64,000 nucleotides of DNA from Streptomyces sp. 135 (GTDB taxonomy: Bacteria; Actinomycetota; Actinomycetes; Streptomycetales; Streptomycetaceae), in assembly GCF_020026305.1 (NCBI RefSeq), contig NZ_CP075691.1:4526001-4590000 (forward strand). Reading direction: 5' to 3'. The notes beneath the pieces were generated by a model, which saw only the letters and a list, made by a program, of their open reading frames with translations, searched no databases and had not been told where the DNA came from. This document shows positions 1 to 8,118 of the stretch, in pieces. Numbering within the stretch: position 1 is the stretch's first letter; every line of letters begins with the position of its first letter. A program made the position numbers and the translations under genes.

Positions 1-13
1 CCGTAGGGGAAGT

Positions 14-29
14 GCTCGTGGGCACGAGC
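14..29. other. Short inverted repeat before the first gene
   Basis: GCTCGTG-GG-CACGAGC forms a perfect 7-bp stem in the otherwise gene-free first 103 bases. It may belong to the 3' end of a gene outside the window. No T-tract follows, so calling it a terminator would be a guess. Confidence 0.3.
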
Positions 30-103
30 CGGTATTCCGACCTCCCGGTGACCGATCCGGGTGCGCCGGCCCCATTTCCACTGCGTGTTAGCGGAGCCGA
101 CCC

Positions 104-622
104 ATGCTCACGACCCTGAAGACTGTCTACACCGACACGCGCGCCGCGGACCTGGCCTGGGCCCTGGGGCGCGAGCCGTTGCCCGCGCTCGCCACGCTCG
201 ACGTGGAACTGGCCGAGGCCAGAGTGCAGTTGAGACTTCTCGGGGCCTCGCACCAGGTGCTCCTGGAGGAGGAGCAGGGCAGTTGTTCGGAGACCGTGGC
301 CTGCATTCCCGGCAGCAGTACACCGCTCCCGCTGGGCGTGTCCAAACGGGTGGGTGACTGGGAGTACGAGTTCGCCGCGCGCGTCGAGACGCTTTCGCAG
401 GGTCAATTCGCGGGCCGCGCCCAGGAGTTGCTGGCCCTCGTCACCGAGCATCCGCACGGTCTCGCCGGGGTGTTCCCCGGCAGCCCGCACGCCTTCACGG
501 CCCTGCTGGCGCAGCGGCACGAGGGGGCGGTGATGTGGCGGACGTGGCACGCGTACCCGCAGGACGGCCAGTTGGTCGCCACGCGGTCGAGGGTGGGAGT
601 ACGGGCCGCACTGCCCGCGTAG
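104..622 (+). CDS. DUF2617 family protein
   Basis: A 172-aa soluble protein with no signal peptide or membrane segment. Its length and composition fit the DUF2617 family of actinobacteria, whose function is unknown. The C-terminal half (SPHAFTALLAQ, MWRTWHAYPQ) looks like the conserved core. The ATG is preceded by a purine-rich GCGGAG. The next gene starts 26 nt downstream on the same strand, so the two are probably co-transcribed. The family call rests on recalled similarity, not a search; the gene call itself is solid because the frame is long and strongly GC3-biased. Confidence 0.7.
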   Translation: MLTTLKTVYTDTRAADLAWALGREPLPALATLDVELAEARVQLRLLGASHQVLLEEEQGSCSETVACIPGSSTPLPLGVSKRVGDWEYEFAARVETLSQGQFAGRAQELLALVTEHPHGLAGVFPGSPHAFTALLAQRHEGAVMWRTWHAYPQDGQLVATRSRVGVRAALPA

Positions 623-648
623 CGGTGTCCGTGACGTAGCGTTCTCGG

Positions 649-2238
649 ATGCTCGATTCGTCGGCGCGGTTGCCGGTCTCCGCCCGGACGGGACGGTTCC
701 TGGTCCTGCTGGGCGTGTTCCTCTGCGCCGCCTGCGGGCTCGTCTACGAACTCGAACTCGTCGCCCTCGCCGCCTACTTGATCGGCGACTCGGTCACCCA
801 GGCCTCCGTCGTGCTCTCCGTGATGGTCTTCGCCATGGGCATCGGCTCGCTGCTCGCCAAGCGTCTGCGGCGCCGTGCCCCCATGTGGTTCGGCCTCGTC
901 GAGGCGGCGCTCGCGCTGATCGGCGGGTGCAGCGCCATGGCGTTGTACGCGGCCTTCGCCTGGACGGGTGACCACGGCGGAGCGTGGGCGGGCGGCTCGC
1001 GCTACCTCCTCGCCGCGTTCTCCCTGGCCATCGGCGTCCTCATCGGCGCCGAGGTGCCGCTCCTCGTGGTGCTCATCCAGCGCATCCGGCGCCAGGACGC
1101 GGGCGGCGCCGTCGCCGACGTGTTCGCCGCCGATTACGTGGGCGCGCTGGTCGGCGGCCTCGCCTTTCCTTTCCTGCTGCTCCCGGCGTTCGGACAGCTC
1201 ACGGGCGCCCTGTTCACCGGCGCGGTCAACGCGGTCGTGGGCTGCGCGCTCGTCCTCGGCCTCTTCGGGCGCGGCCTGAGCGTGCGCGGCCGCTGGGCGG
1301 TGCTCATCGCGAACGTCCTCGTCCTTGCCGTGCTCGCCTCCGCCGCCGTGCTCGTCGACGACTTCGAGCGGGCCGCGCGGCGTGCGGTGTACGGCGCGGA
1401 CGCGCGGGTCGCCGTCCGGACCGACGTACAGGAGGTCGTCCTCACCGGCGGCAGGCGACGCTCCCTCGACCTCTTCCTGGACGGACGGCTGCGCGTCAGC
1501 GGACGCGACGAGCGCCGCTACCACGAGGCGCTCGTCGAACCGGCGATGCGGGGCCCCCACGCGCGCGTGCTCGTCCTCGGCGGCGGCGACGGCCTCGCGG
1601 CGCGCGAAGTGCTGCACCACCGCGGGGTGCGCCGCGTCGACATCGTCGAGCTGGACGCGGGCGTCGTCGGCCTGGCGCGCCACGACCCGGCCCTGAGCGA
1701 GCTGAACGGCCACGCCTACCGCGACCCCCGGCTGCGGGTGGTCCACGGCGAGGCGTTCCGCTGGCTGCGCTCCGCGCGCGGGACGTACGACGTGGTGCTC
1801 TGCGATCTGCCGGACCCGGGCATCACCGCCGGCGCGAAGCTGTACTCCCTGGAGTTCTACGGCCTCGCCACGCGCGTCCTCGCCCCCGGCGGCCGCCTCG
1901 CCGTGCACGCCGGGCCCGTCTCGACCCGCCCGAGGACCTTCTGGACGGTGGAGGCGTCGGTGCGGGCGGCGGGGCTGCGGACCGTGCCGTACCGCGTGGG
2001 CGGCCGGCGGTCCGGGTTCGCCGCAGGGCCCGACCGCACGTCGGAGCGGGCGCGCGGGGAACGCGACTGGGGGTTCGTGCTGGCCTCTCGCGGGCGGGCC
2101 GCGCTGCGTCCCCTGGTGCGTGCCGAAGCCCGACCAGGGTGGTGGGGCTCCCGGTGTCGACGCTGGTGCGTCCGCGTTACGCGAACTGACGTACGCGCTC
2201 AGCCGAACCGGCGTACATGGACGCGCGTGCGTGGGTAG
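649..2238 (+). CDS. Membrane spermidine synthase-like protein, C-terminus frameshifted
   Basis: A 529-aa protein: about seven hydrophobic segments (residues 15-235), then a Rossmann aminopropyltransferase/methyltransferase-type domain (about 260-450). VLVLGGGDG near 306 is the nucleotide-binding loop, VDIVELD is the acidic strand-2 end, and CDLPDPG near 386 is the active-site region typical of spermidine synthases. Fused membrane/SpeE-like proteins are common in actinobacteria; their substrate is usually unproven. The family tail, normally ending in a STLVxPRYA-type sequence, is found here in another frame (GLPVSTLVRPRYAN then TGA at 2187-2189). The frame annotated here runs on through about 40 Arg/Trp-rich residues to 2238. 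An indel near 2100-2140 is inferred. Confidence 0.75.
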   Translation: MLDSSARLPVSARTGRFLVLLGVFLCAACGLVYELELVALAAYLIGDSVTQASVVLSVMVFAMGIGSLLAKRLRRRAPMWFGLVEAALALIGGCSAMALYAAFAWTGDHGGAWAGGSRYLLAAFSLAIGVLIGAEVPLLVVLIQRIRRQDAGGAVADVFAADYVGALVGGLAFPFLLLPAFGQLTGALFTGAVNAVVGCALVLGLFGRGLSVRGRWAVLIANVLVLAVLASAAVLVDDFERAARRAVYGADARVAVRTDVQEVVLTGGRRRSLDLFLDGRLRVSGRDERRYHEALVEPAMRGPHARVLVLGGGDGLAAREVLHHRGVRRVDIVELDAGVVGLARHDPALSELNGHAYRDPRLRVVHGEAFRWLRSARGTYDVVLCDLPDPGITAGAKLYSLEFYGLATRVLAPGGRLAVHAGPVSTRPRTFWTVEASVRAAGLRTVPYRVGGRRSGFAAGPDRTSERARGERDWGFVLASRGRAALRPLVRAEARPGWWGSRCRRWCVRVTRTDVRAQPNRRTWTRVRG

Positions 2239-2249
2239 GCTCGACTGCC

Positions 2250-3122
2250 ATGGAGCATGAGGTGTTCGTTCCGGTTTCGGCAGAGCGTCTCCGGCAGGTC
2301 CTTGCGGACCCCGAGCGGGTGGCCGGGGCGGTCCCCGGGCTTCAGCGCGACGCGGAGGAGGCGGCCGAGCCGCTCTCCGGGCGTCTGAAGGTGCGCGCGG
2401 GCGGGCACACCGTCACCTACCGGTGCGCGGCGCGGGCCGTGGGCCGCGCCGACGGGACGTACGTGATCGAGGGCGAGGGCGCGGAGGTGCGCGGCTCCGG
2501 TTCCGTGAAGCTCACGCTGACCGTGCGGCTCGTGCCGGCCGCTGGGGGCACCACGGTGGTGTTCGCCGGGACGGCCGCCGCCGAGGGCCGGATCACGGAA
2601 AGTTCTCCACAGGCTGTGGAATCCGCTGTGCGCAGACTCCTCGAACGGTTCGCGGAGGGGCTCGCGGAGGCGGCGCCCGCGGACTCCGGTCCGGCCGGGG
2701 CGCCCACCGTCTTCGGGACCGAGGTGCCGCCGCCGTCGCTCGACCCGCTGAGCGACGACCGCGACGACATCGACGAGGCTGATGACGATGATGACGATGA
2801 CGATGACCTCGACGACATCGAGGTCGACGACGCCGTCAACGTCGAGGACGACGAGGAGCTGCGCGGCATCGACGGCATCGACGGCATCGACGACGTCAGC
2901 GACCTCGACGTGCCGCCCGCCGAGGCCGCCCACGCCCGCCGCACGATGATCGGCCGCAGCGCCGAGGAGGTCGACCACGCCCCGCCGCGCGGCCGGTACG
3001 CCCCCGCGCCCGCCCCCGAGACGCTGTCGACCAGCGCCACGCTCCGCTGGGCCGCGCCCGCCGCGGCCCTCGCGCTCGCCTCGGCGATCGTGGTCGGCAG
3101 GGCCCTGCGCCGCCGCCGGTGA
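2250..3122 (+). CDS. SRPBCC (CoxG-like) protein with Asp-rich linker and C-terminal anchor
   Basis: A 290-aa protein starting MEHEVFVPV. Residues 1-145 resemble the SRPBCC/CoxG lipid- or ligand-binding fold (LADPERVAGAVPGL, then beta strands ending in a long helix around ERFAEGLAEA). Residues 167-215 are extremely acidic, with a run of about nine aspartates followed by GIDGIDGID repeats. The C-terminus has one hydrophobic segment (about 263-283) and an RRRR end, suggesting a tail anchor with the charged linker on one side of the membrane. I chose the ATG at 2250; an in-frame ATG at 2217 would overlap the previous gene. The ligand is unknown. Confidence 0.75.
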   Translation: MEHEVFVPVSAERLRQVLADPERVAGAVPGLQRDAEEAAEPLSGRLKVRAGGHTVTYRCAARAVGRADGTYVIEGEGAEVRGSGSVKLTLTVRLVPAAGGTTVVFAGTAAAEGRITESSPQAVESAVRRLLERFAEGLAEAAPADSGPAGAPTVFGTEVPPPSLDPLSDDRDDIDEADDDDDDDDDLDDIEVDDAVNVEDDEELRGIDGIDGIDDVSDLDVPPAEAAHARRTMIGRSAEEVDHAPPRGRYAPAPAPETLSTSATLRWAAPAAALALASAIVVGRALRRRR

Positions 3123-3147
3123 CCGCGTACGCCGTAGGGTCGGCCGG

Positions 3148-3942
3148 ATGAGTACCGAAGACGTGATTCTGACCGCGGGCGACGCGGAAGTGACCGTGCG
3201 GCCGGGCAACGGCTGCCGTATCGGAAGTCTGCGCATCGGCGGCGTCGAGCTGCTGCGCCAGGGGGAGCGGTACGGCGCCTTCCCCATGGCCCCGTGGTGC
3301 GGCCGGATCGAGAACGGCCGGTTCCGCGACGGCGCGAGCGTCCACCAGATGCCGCTGAACTCCCCGCCGCACGCCATCCACGGCTTCGCCCGCGACGCCG
3401 CATGGCGCACGGCGCGCTCCTCGCGGACGGAGGCCGTCTTCACGTACGACCTCACCGACCCCTGGCCCTACCCGGGGCGCGTCACCCAGATCGTGGAACT
3501 CACCGAGGACGCGTTGACGCTGCGCCTCGGCATCGAGACGTACGGCGACTCCTTCCCGGCGCAGGCGGGCTGGCACCCGTGGTTCAACCGCACCCTGGAC
3601 GGCGGCGGCGACCCCGTACGGGTCGACTTCAGCCCCGCCTGGCAGGAGGAGCGCGGCGAGGACCACCTGCCGACCGGCCGCCGCATCGCCCCGGAGCCGG
3701 GCCCCTGGGACGACTGCTTCGGCATGCCCGAGGGCGTCGACATCACGCTGACCTGGCCCGGACGCCTCGCGGTGAACGTCACGAGCCGCGAGCAGTGGGT
3801 CGTCGTCTACGACGAGCAGGAGGCGGCCGTGTGCGTGGAGCCGCAGACCGGCCCGCCCAACGGTCTCAACACCGCGCCGCGCCTGGTCACCCCCATCGAG
3901 CCGCTGGAGACGGCGACGACCTGGACCTGGACGCGGCTTTAA
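3148..3942 (+). CDS. Aldose 1-epimerase family protein
   Basis: A 264-aa galactose-mutarotase-like enzyme expected to interconvert alpha and beta anomers of hexoses in the cytoplasm. Visible family marks are WCGRIENGRF near residue 50, HAIHGFARD near 73 with the conserved histidine, GWHPWF near 141 and VEPQTGPPNG near 230, carrying the likely catalytic glutamate. It lies 25 nt after the SRPBCC gene and 10 nt before pyrE, so it is probably part of the same transcript. The physiological sugar cannot be told from sequence. Confidence 0.85.
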   Translation: MSTEDVILTAGDAEVTVRPGNGCRIGSLRIGGVELLRQGERYGAFPMAPWCGRIENGRFRDGASVHQMPLNSPPHAIHGFARDAAWRTARSSRTEAVFTYDLTDPWPYPGRVTQIVELTEDALTLRLGIETYGDSFPAQAGWHPWFNRTLDGGGDPVRVDFSPAWQEERGEDHLPTGRRIAPEPGPWDDCFGMPEGVDITLTWPGRLAVNVTSREQWVVVYDEQEAAVCVEPQTGPPNGLNTAPRLVTPIEPLETATTWTWTRL

Positions 3943-3952
3943 GCTGACAGGC

Positions 3953-4504
3953 ATGACTGACGACGTACGTGGCGCGCTGCTCCAGCAGATCAAGGACAAG
4001 GCCGTGGTGCACGGCAAGGTGACCCTCTCCTCGGGTCTCGAAGCCGATTACTACATCGACCTGCGCCGCATCACCCTCGACGGCGAGGCCGCCCCCCTGG
4101 TCGGCCAGGTGCTGCTCGACCTCACCGCCGACCTCGACTTCGACGCGGTGGGCGGCCTGACCATGGGCGCCGACCCCGTCGCCGGCGCGATGCTGCACGC
4201 CTCCGCCGCGCGCGGCAGGCGCCTGGACGCCTTCGTGGTCCGCAAGGCGGCCAAGGCCCACGGCATGCAGCGCCGCGTGGAGGGCCCGGACATCAAGGGG
4301 CGCCGCGTACTCGTCGTCGAGGACACCTCCACCACCGGCGGCTCGCCGCTGACCGCCGTGGAGGCCGTGCGCGAGGCCGGTGCCGAGGTCGTCGGCGTCG
4401 CCACCATCGTGGACCGGGCCACCGGGGCGGGCGAGAAGATCACCGAGGGCGCGGGCGTGCCGTACCTCTTCGCGTACTCCAAGGACGACCTCGGCCTGGA
4501 CTGA
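3953..4504 (+). CDS. pyrE: Orotate phosphoribosyltransferase
   Basis: A 183-aa enzyme converting orotate and PRPP to OMP in pyrimidine synthesis. The PRPP-binding motif VLVVEDTSTTGGS is at about residues 118-130. KVTLSSGLEADYYIDLR near the N-terminus matches the orotate-site region of bacterial PyrE. Length is normal. It stands apart from other pyr genes, 10 nt after the aldose epimerase. The residues expected for catalysis look intact. Confidence 0.93.
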   Translation: MTDDVRGALLQQIKDKAVVHGKVTLSSGLEADYYIDLRRITLDGEAAPLVGQVLLDLTADLDFDAVGGLTMGADPVAGAMLHASAARGRRLDAFVVRKAAKAHGMQRRVEGPDIKGRRVLVVEDTSTTGGSPLTAVEAVREAGAEVVGVATIVDRATGAGEKITEGAGVPYLFAYSKDDLGLD

Positions 4505-4621
4505 CGGCGGGGCCCGTACCGGCGGCCGAGTCTGGAAAGATGGGGGCGACGATGTCGTCGCCCCCAGGTCAGGGTCAAGCAGCACACAGCACCCCACCCG
4601 CACATCACAAGGAGCGGACAC

Positions 4622-5644
4622 ATGCCCATCGCAACTCCCGAGGTCTACAACGAGATGCTCGACCGGGCGAAGGCAGGCAAGTTCGCCTACCCGGCCATCA
4701 ACGTGACCTCCTCGCAGACCCTGCACGCCGCGCTGCGCGGTTTCGCGGAGGCCGAGAGCGACGGCATCATCCAGATCTCCACCGGTGGCGCGGAGTTCCT
4801 GGGCGGCCAGTACAGCAAGGACATGGTGACCGGTGCGGTCGCGCTCGCCGAGTTCGCGCACATCGTCGCCGCGAAGTACGACGTGACGATCGCGCTGCAC
4901 ACCGACCACTGCCCGAAGGACAAGCTGGACGGCTACGTCCGCCCGCTGCTCGACGTCTCCGCCGAGCGCGTCAAGGCCGGCCGCAACCCGCTCTTCCAGT
5001 CGCACATGTGGGACGGCTCCGCCGAGACCCTCGCCGACAACCTGGCCATCGGCCAGGAGCTGCTCGCGAAGGCCGCCGCCGCGAAGATCATCCTTGAGGT
5101 CGAGATCACCCCGACCGGCGGCGAGGAGGACGGCGTCAGCCACGAGATCAACGACGAGCTGTACACGACCGTCGACGACGCGCTGCGCACCGCCGAGGCG
5201 CTCGGCCTGGGCGAGAAGGGCCGCTACCTCCTGGCCGCGTCCTTCGGCAACGTCCACGGCGTCTACAAGCCGGGCAACGTCGTCCTGCGTCCCGAGCTCC
5301 TCAAGGACCTCCAGGAGGGCGTCGGCGCCAAGTACGGCAAGCAGTCCCCGTTCGACTTCGTCTTCCACGGCGGCTCCGGCTCCACCGCCGAGGAGATCGC
5401 CACCGCGCTGGAGAACGGCGTCGTGAAGATGAACCTCGACACCGACACCCAGTACGCCTTCACGCGTCCCGTCGCGGACCACATGTTCAAGAACTACGAC
5501 GGTGTCCTGAAGGTCGACGGCGAGGTCGGCTCGAAGAAGACGTACGACCCGCGCACCTGGGGCAAGCTGGCCGAGGCGGGCATGGCCGCGCGCGTCACCG
5601 AGGCGTGCGCGAACCTGCGCTCCACCGGTACGAAGCTGAAGTAG
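4622..5644 (+). CDS. fba: Class II fructose-bisphosphate aldolase
   Basis: A 340-aa zinc aldolase of glycolysis and gluconeogenesis. Metal-site motifs are visible: ALHTDHCPKDK near residue 91, EITPTGGEEDGV near 161, and FGNVHGVYKPGNV and FHGGSGS toward the C-terminus. An RBS (AAGGAG) lies 8-13 nt before the ATG. The 117-bp gap from pyrE allows its own promoter, and a strong terminator follows the stop. Full length, no anomalies. Confidence 0.95.
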   Translation: MPIATPEVYNEMLDRAKAGKFAYPAINVTSSQTLHAALRGFAEAESDGIIQISTGGAEFLGGQYSKDMVTGAVALAEFAHIVAAKYDVTIALHTDHCPKDKLDGYVRPLLDVSAERVKAGRNPLFQSHMWDGSAETLADNLAIGQELLAKAAAAKIILEVEITPTGGEEDGVSHEINDELYTTVDDALRTAEALGLGEKGRYLLAASFGNVHGVYKPGNVVLRPELLKDLQEGVGAKYGKQSPFDFVFHGGSGSTAEEIATALENGVVKMNLDTDTQYAFTRPVADHMFKNYDGVLKVDGEVGSKKTYDPRTWGKLAEAGMAARVTEACANLRSTGTKLK

Positions 5645-5665
5645 TCCGGCAGGCGTCCGTACCGA

Positions 5666-5703
5666 TACGGGCCCGGCACCCTTCCCTGGGTGCCGGGCCC
5701 GTA
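5666..5703 (+). terminator. Intrinsic-type terminator after fba
   Basis: TACGGGCCCGGCACCC and its exact reverse complement form a 16-bp stem around a 6-nt loop, 21 bp after the fba stop. There is no long T-tract, which is usual for Streptomyces terminators. Confidence 0.8.
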
Positions 5704-5726
5704 CGCGTATGGCGCAGACTTGCCCC

Positions 5727-6140
5727 ATGGCCATTCACAAGGATCTGCTCGGGGGACCGCCCCCGACCCACCTGCCCGACGACCCGGAGCCGCGCGAGCT
5801 GCTGGCGAACGGCACGGCGTCCGCCGATGTCGCCGCCAAGTACCCCACGTCCTCGCTCGCCTGGGCGCAGCTCGCCGACGAGGCGTTCGAGCGCGGCAGC
5901 GTCGTCGAGTCGTACGCCTACGCCCGTACCGGCTACCACCGCGGCCTGGACGCCCTGCGCCGCAGCGGCTGGAAGGGCCACGGCCCTGTGCCGTGGGAGC
6001 ACGAGCCGAACCGCGGCTTCCTGCGCGCGCTGCACGCCCTCGCGCGGGCGGCGCAGGCGATCGGTGAGCAGGAGGAGTACGAGCGCTGCGCGGGCTTCCT
6101 GCGGGATTCGTCGGAGACGGCGGCGAAGACGCTCGGCTGA
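5727..6140 (+). CDS. DUF3151 family protein
   Basis: A 137-aa soluble actinobacterial protein of unknown function. The beginning LLGGPPPTHLPDDPEPRELL and the core AAKYPTSSLAWAQLADEA match the DUF3151 family as I remember it. Predicted helices suggest a TPR-like fold, but this is inference. I used the ATG at 5727 because the 5709 ATG lies at the foot of the fba terminator and would add six uncharacteristic residues. It converges with the decayed oxidoreductase gene. Confidence 0.8.
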   Translation: MAIHKDLLGGPPPTHLPDDPEPRELLANGTASADVAAKYPTSSLAWAQLADEAFERGSVVESYAYARTGYHRGLDALRRSGWKGHGPVPWEHEPNRGFLRALHALARAAQAIGEQEEYERCAGFLRDSSETAAKTLG

Positions 6141-6146
6141 GTCTGT

Positions 6147-6179
6147 GCGGGCCCGTGGTCGTTTCGGCCGCGGGCCCGC
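6147..6179 (+). terminator. Stem-loop after the DUF3151 gene
   Basis: GCGGGCCCG (6147-6155) pairs with CGGGCCCGC (6171-6179) just after the stop. It sits between converging genes next to a second hairpin element at 6181-6220 and could serve both strands. Confidence 0.55.
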
Positions 6180-6180
6180 T

Positions 6181-6220
6181 GTGGCTGGTCGCGCAGTTCC
6201 CCGCGCCCCTTCGGGGCGCT
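6181..6220 (+). repeat. Dispersed intergenic hairpin element, copy 1
   Basis: GGCTGGTCGCGCAGTTCC followed by CCGCGCCCCTTCGGGGCGC. The 3' part folds as GCGCCCC-TTC-GGGGCGC. The same core occurs in reverse orientation three times at 13351-13600 and again at 14909-14948. It overlaps the stop codon of the oxidoreductase pseudogene. Probably a terminator-like repeat shared by many Streptomyces intergenic regions. Confidence 0.65.
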
Positions 6221-7260
6221 AGCGCAGTTCGCCCAGCAGCTTCGCGTCGAACGGCGCCGCCTCCGCCAGGCGGCCCGTCACCGCCTTGTCCGCCCACTCC
6301 GCGTCAGCGATCAGCGCACGCCCCACCGCGATCACGTCGAACTCGTCCCGCTCCATGCGGTCGAGGAGCAGGCCGATGCCGGTGGAGGCGGTCTCCTTCG
6401 CCCAGCCCTGCGGGCCCACGAACTCCTTGTCGAGGCCGACCGAGCCGACGGACAGCGTGGCCTTGCCGGTGAGCTTCTTGGCCCAGCCCGCGAGGTTCAG
6501 GTCGCTGCCCTCGAACTCGGGGAGCCAGTAGCGGCGCGTGGAGGCGTGGAAGGCGTCGACGCCGGCCGCCGCCAGCGGCGCGAGGAGGGACTCCAGTTCG
6601 GCCGGGCCGGCCGCGAGCTTCGCGTCGAAGGCGTTCGCCTTCCACTGGGAGAGCCGGAAGATCACGGGGAAGCCCGGCGAGACCGCCGCGCGCACCGCCT
6701 CGACGATCTCGCGGGCGAAGCGGGTGCGCGAGGCCAGGTCGCCGCCGTAGCCGTCGGTGCGGCGGTTGGTGGTGCCCCAGAGGAACTGGTCGATCAAGTA
6801 GCCGTGGGCGCCGTGGAGTTCGACGCCGTCGAAGCCGATCCGCTCGGCGGCGGCAGCGCTGTCGGCGAAGGCGCCGATGACCGCGTCGATGTCGGCGCCC
6901 GTCATCGCGTGGCCCTTGGCGGCGCCGTCCAGGCCGAGGCCGGAGGGGCCCGCCGGGGGCGCGGAGGGGACCGGGCCCTGGCCCTCGTCGCGGGTCGCGC
7001 CCACGTGCCACAGCTGCGGGACGATCGCGCCGCCCGCCGCGTGCACGGCCTCGGCGACGCGCTGCCAGCCCGCGCGCATGGTCGACGTACGTGCGGTGAC
7101 GATCAGCGCGGTGGGCCGTTCGCGGGTCATGATGTCGGGGCAGGCCGTTGATGTCGAAGGGGCGGCCGAGGACGCGGGCGGCTCGTGCGGCGTCCGATCC
7201 GTTCGGCTGTGCGGCTTCCGGTGTCGCTTCCGTCGCTTCCGTGGCTTCCGTGGCTTCCAT
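6219..7260 (-). pseudogene. NADH:flavin oxidoreductase (old yellow enzyme family), internally deleted and frameshifted
   Basis: The start at 7260 is good: an AGGAGGGCGAC RBS, an EATEATEATEAT low-complexity N-terminus, then RPFDINGL, the usual opening of this FMN enzyme family. After about 7141 the frame is lost. Homology resumes in another frame at LIVTARTSTMRAGWQRV and continues intact to 6219 (VELHGAHGYLIDQFLW, NRRTDGYGG, VIAVGRALIAD). Between these points an intact enzyme has roughly 45 residues (FMN-site region, MAPMTR motif) plus a GTYVDHP-type loop; here only short pieces remain. At least two deletions and a net frameshift are inferred, so the product is probably inactive. Confidence 0.7.
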
Positions 7261-7371
7261 GTCGCCCTCCTGGGCTCTCGTCGGTCACTCGGTACGCGGG
7301 GCACCCCCCGCGATTGACAGCACTGTAAGGCTTTTGCTGTTGTCGGCCTGAGGGCGGGTACCTTGAGAGGC

Positions 7372-7968
7372 ATGAACTGGCCAGCGACCGAGCGCCACTG
7401 CCTGAGCCCCGCGCCCGGCGGCCTCGCCCTCGTCCAGGAGCTCCTGAACACCGCGCCCGCGGGCCGCCCCGGCCCCGCCGACCTGCCCGACCTCCTGGGC
7501 GACGGTGCGCTGCGCGCTGCCCAGGAGTGGGCCGACGGAGCCGTGCGCGGCTGGGCCCGTGAGACGGGGCGGCCCGACGTGCACCTCGTACTGGCGGACG
7601 AGGACCTGCCGAAGCTGCGCTGCCTGCGGGACCAGGTGCGGCGCGCGCTCGCCGCGGGCGACCAGGGCGGGGAAGCGGTGCGCTTCACCTCCGCCCCGGT
7701 GGTCGTCGGGCTCGCCGGTGACGGCACGCTGACCGTGGAGCCGGAGGGCGCCGGTGCCCGCTGGCTGGCCTCCGCCGTGCTCGCCGAGGCGCTGCTCGCC
7801 CAGGCCTCGGGGGTCTGGCGCCGCCTGAAGATCTGCCGGAACACGTCCTGCCGCACCGCGTTCTACGACCGCTCCCGCAACAACAGCGGCGTCTGGCACT
7901 CGGTGCGCGGCTGCGGGAACGCCGCGCACCTGCGGGCCTGCCGGGAGCGTCGCCGCGTACAAGGGTGA
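7372..7968 (+). CDS. CGNR zinc finger protein, probable transcription regulator
   Basis: A 198-aa protein. An N-terminal alpha/beta domain of the kind found before CGNR fingers (residues 1-145) is followed by the CGNR treble-clef-like finger: CRNTSC, YDRSRNN and RGCGNAAHLRACRERRR. Such proteins are thought to bind DNA, but targets are mostly unknown. It is divergent from the broken oxidoreductase, which suggests it once controlled that gene. I used the ATG at 7372; a TTG at 7363 is possible. A TTGACA hexamer at 7314-7319 could be the -35 of its promoter, but no good -10 is visible. Confidence 0.8.
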   Translation: MNWPATERHCLSPAPGGLALVQELLNTAPAGRPGPADLPDLLGDGALRAAQEWADGAVRGWARETGRPDVHLVLADEDLPKLRCLRDQVRRALAAGDQGGEAVRFTSAPVVVGLAGDGTLTVEPEGAGARWLASAVLAEALLAQASGVWRRLKICRNTSCRTAFYDRSRNNSGVWHSVRGCGNAAHLRACRERRRVQG

Positions 7969-8118
7969 CAGTAGTGTCCAGCTTTAGGTCTTGTTGACCG
8001 AGCGGTGGCGCCTTGCCGTTTCCCGGAAAGTTGCGGAGGATTCCGGTGGGGACCGGGGCCCCCGTGCCGGTAACGGCAGGGGCGGACCGCTACCCGGAGT
8101 ACGTACGAGGAGACAGCG

